NCBI RefSeq assembly: GCF_004519405.1
Contig: NZ_SGWI01000001.1
Coordinates: 62,001-126,000, forward strand
DNA length: 64,000 nucleotides
Direction: 5' to 3'
DNA from: Pseudomonas sp. BCA17
GTDB taxonomy: Bacteria > Pseudomonadota > Gammaproteobacteria > Pseudomonadales > Pseudomonadaceae
The first letter of the stretch is position 1. The number at the start of each line of letters is the position of its first letter. Positions 63,952 through 64,000 of this stretch are shown here, in pieces. The position numbers were made by a program, and so were the translations under genes. The notes beneath the pieces are model-generated. The model ran no database searches. It saw only the letters and a program-made list of their open reading frames with translations, and had not been told where the DNA came from.

Positions 63952-64000
63952 ATGTTTAAAGAGTATAAGTTTTTGCTGGATTCGATAGGGTCAGAAGATT
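63952..64000 (+). CDS. Start of another small gene, probably immunity, cut by window edge
   Basis: ATG with AGGTG 6 bp upstream begins MFKEYKFLLDSIGSED and is open to the window end. It follows R12 and a possible toxin tail (LATLVVEAPRIR and TAA), repeating the pattern of the array. Confidence 0.45.
   Translation, partial: MFKEYKFLLDSIGSED

Noticed and set aside
1..64000. tRNA, rRNA or prophage attachment sites
   Set aside because: No cloverleaf, rRNA segment, integrase gene or paired attachment repeat was recognised.

Overview
This window is GC-rich Gram-negative DNA, most likely from a fluorescens-group Pseudomonas. The reasons are Pseudomonas-type REP/REPIN palindromes, an OprD-type porin, a ferulate-vanillate gene set, AAnAAnAA (Crc/Hfq-type) leader motifs, a DUF6124-like gene, and a giant two-partner secretion exoprotein. 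No rRNA, tRNA, CRISPR array or intact transposase was recognised.

Region 1 (1-4.8 kb): the start of an ABC peptide-type binding lipoprotein (cut by the window edge), a TonB-dependent receptor with a structured leader, and a small membrane protein. Region 2 (4.8-13.3 kb, all minus strand): an amino-acid cluster with a PLP gamma-lyase/synthase-family enzyme, an APC permease, a GcvA-like LysR regulator, a divergent threonine synthase, an Lrp/AsnC regulator, and a tight homoserine dehydrogenase-aldehyde dehydrogenase pair. A homoserine catabolic role is inferred. Region 3 (13.5-17.4 kb, plus): a beta-lactamase-fold hydrolase, an outer-membrane barrel and an orphan polyamine-type binding protein, followed by about 0.8 kb of nested and duplicated non-coding repeats.

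Region 4 (18.2-38.1 kb) is a nearly complete lignin-monomer pathway. A XylR/DmpR-type sigma-54 activator faces coniferyl aldehyde and coniferyl alcohol dehydrogenases across a sigma-54 promoter and a UAS-like palindrome. A Phenol_MetA_deg-type barrel, an MhpT-like MFS importer, an OprD porin and a MarR regulator come next. Then follow ech, vdh, fcs, aat, acd, vanR and the convergent vanAB. Together they would convert coniferyl alcohol to ferulate, feruloyl-CoA, vanillin, vanillate and protocatechuate. Operators can be proposed for the MarR protein and for VanR.

Region 5 (38.3-64 kb): a TpsB/CdiB transporter, a 5750-residue TpsA/CdiA-type exoprotein ending in a putative SHH-type nuclease, and its immunity gene. 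About 6.5 kb of AT-rich DNA follows, holding a degenerating array of orphan toxin tails, immunity genes and broken modules. These include a barnase/barstar-like pair and a truncated deaminase-like domain. They are punctuated by about a dozen copies of a 80-110 bp inverted-repeat element. This array and its repeats are the most unusual part of the window. The array is interrupted by a DUF6124-like gene with an unusual leader RNA, and it continues past the right edge.
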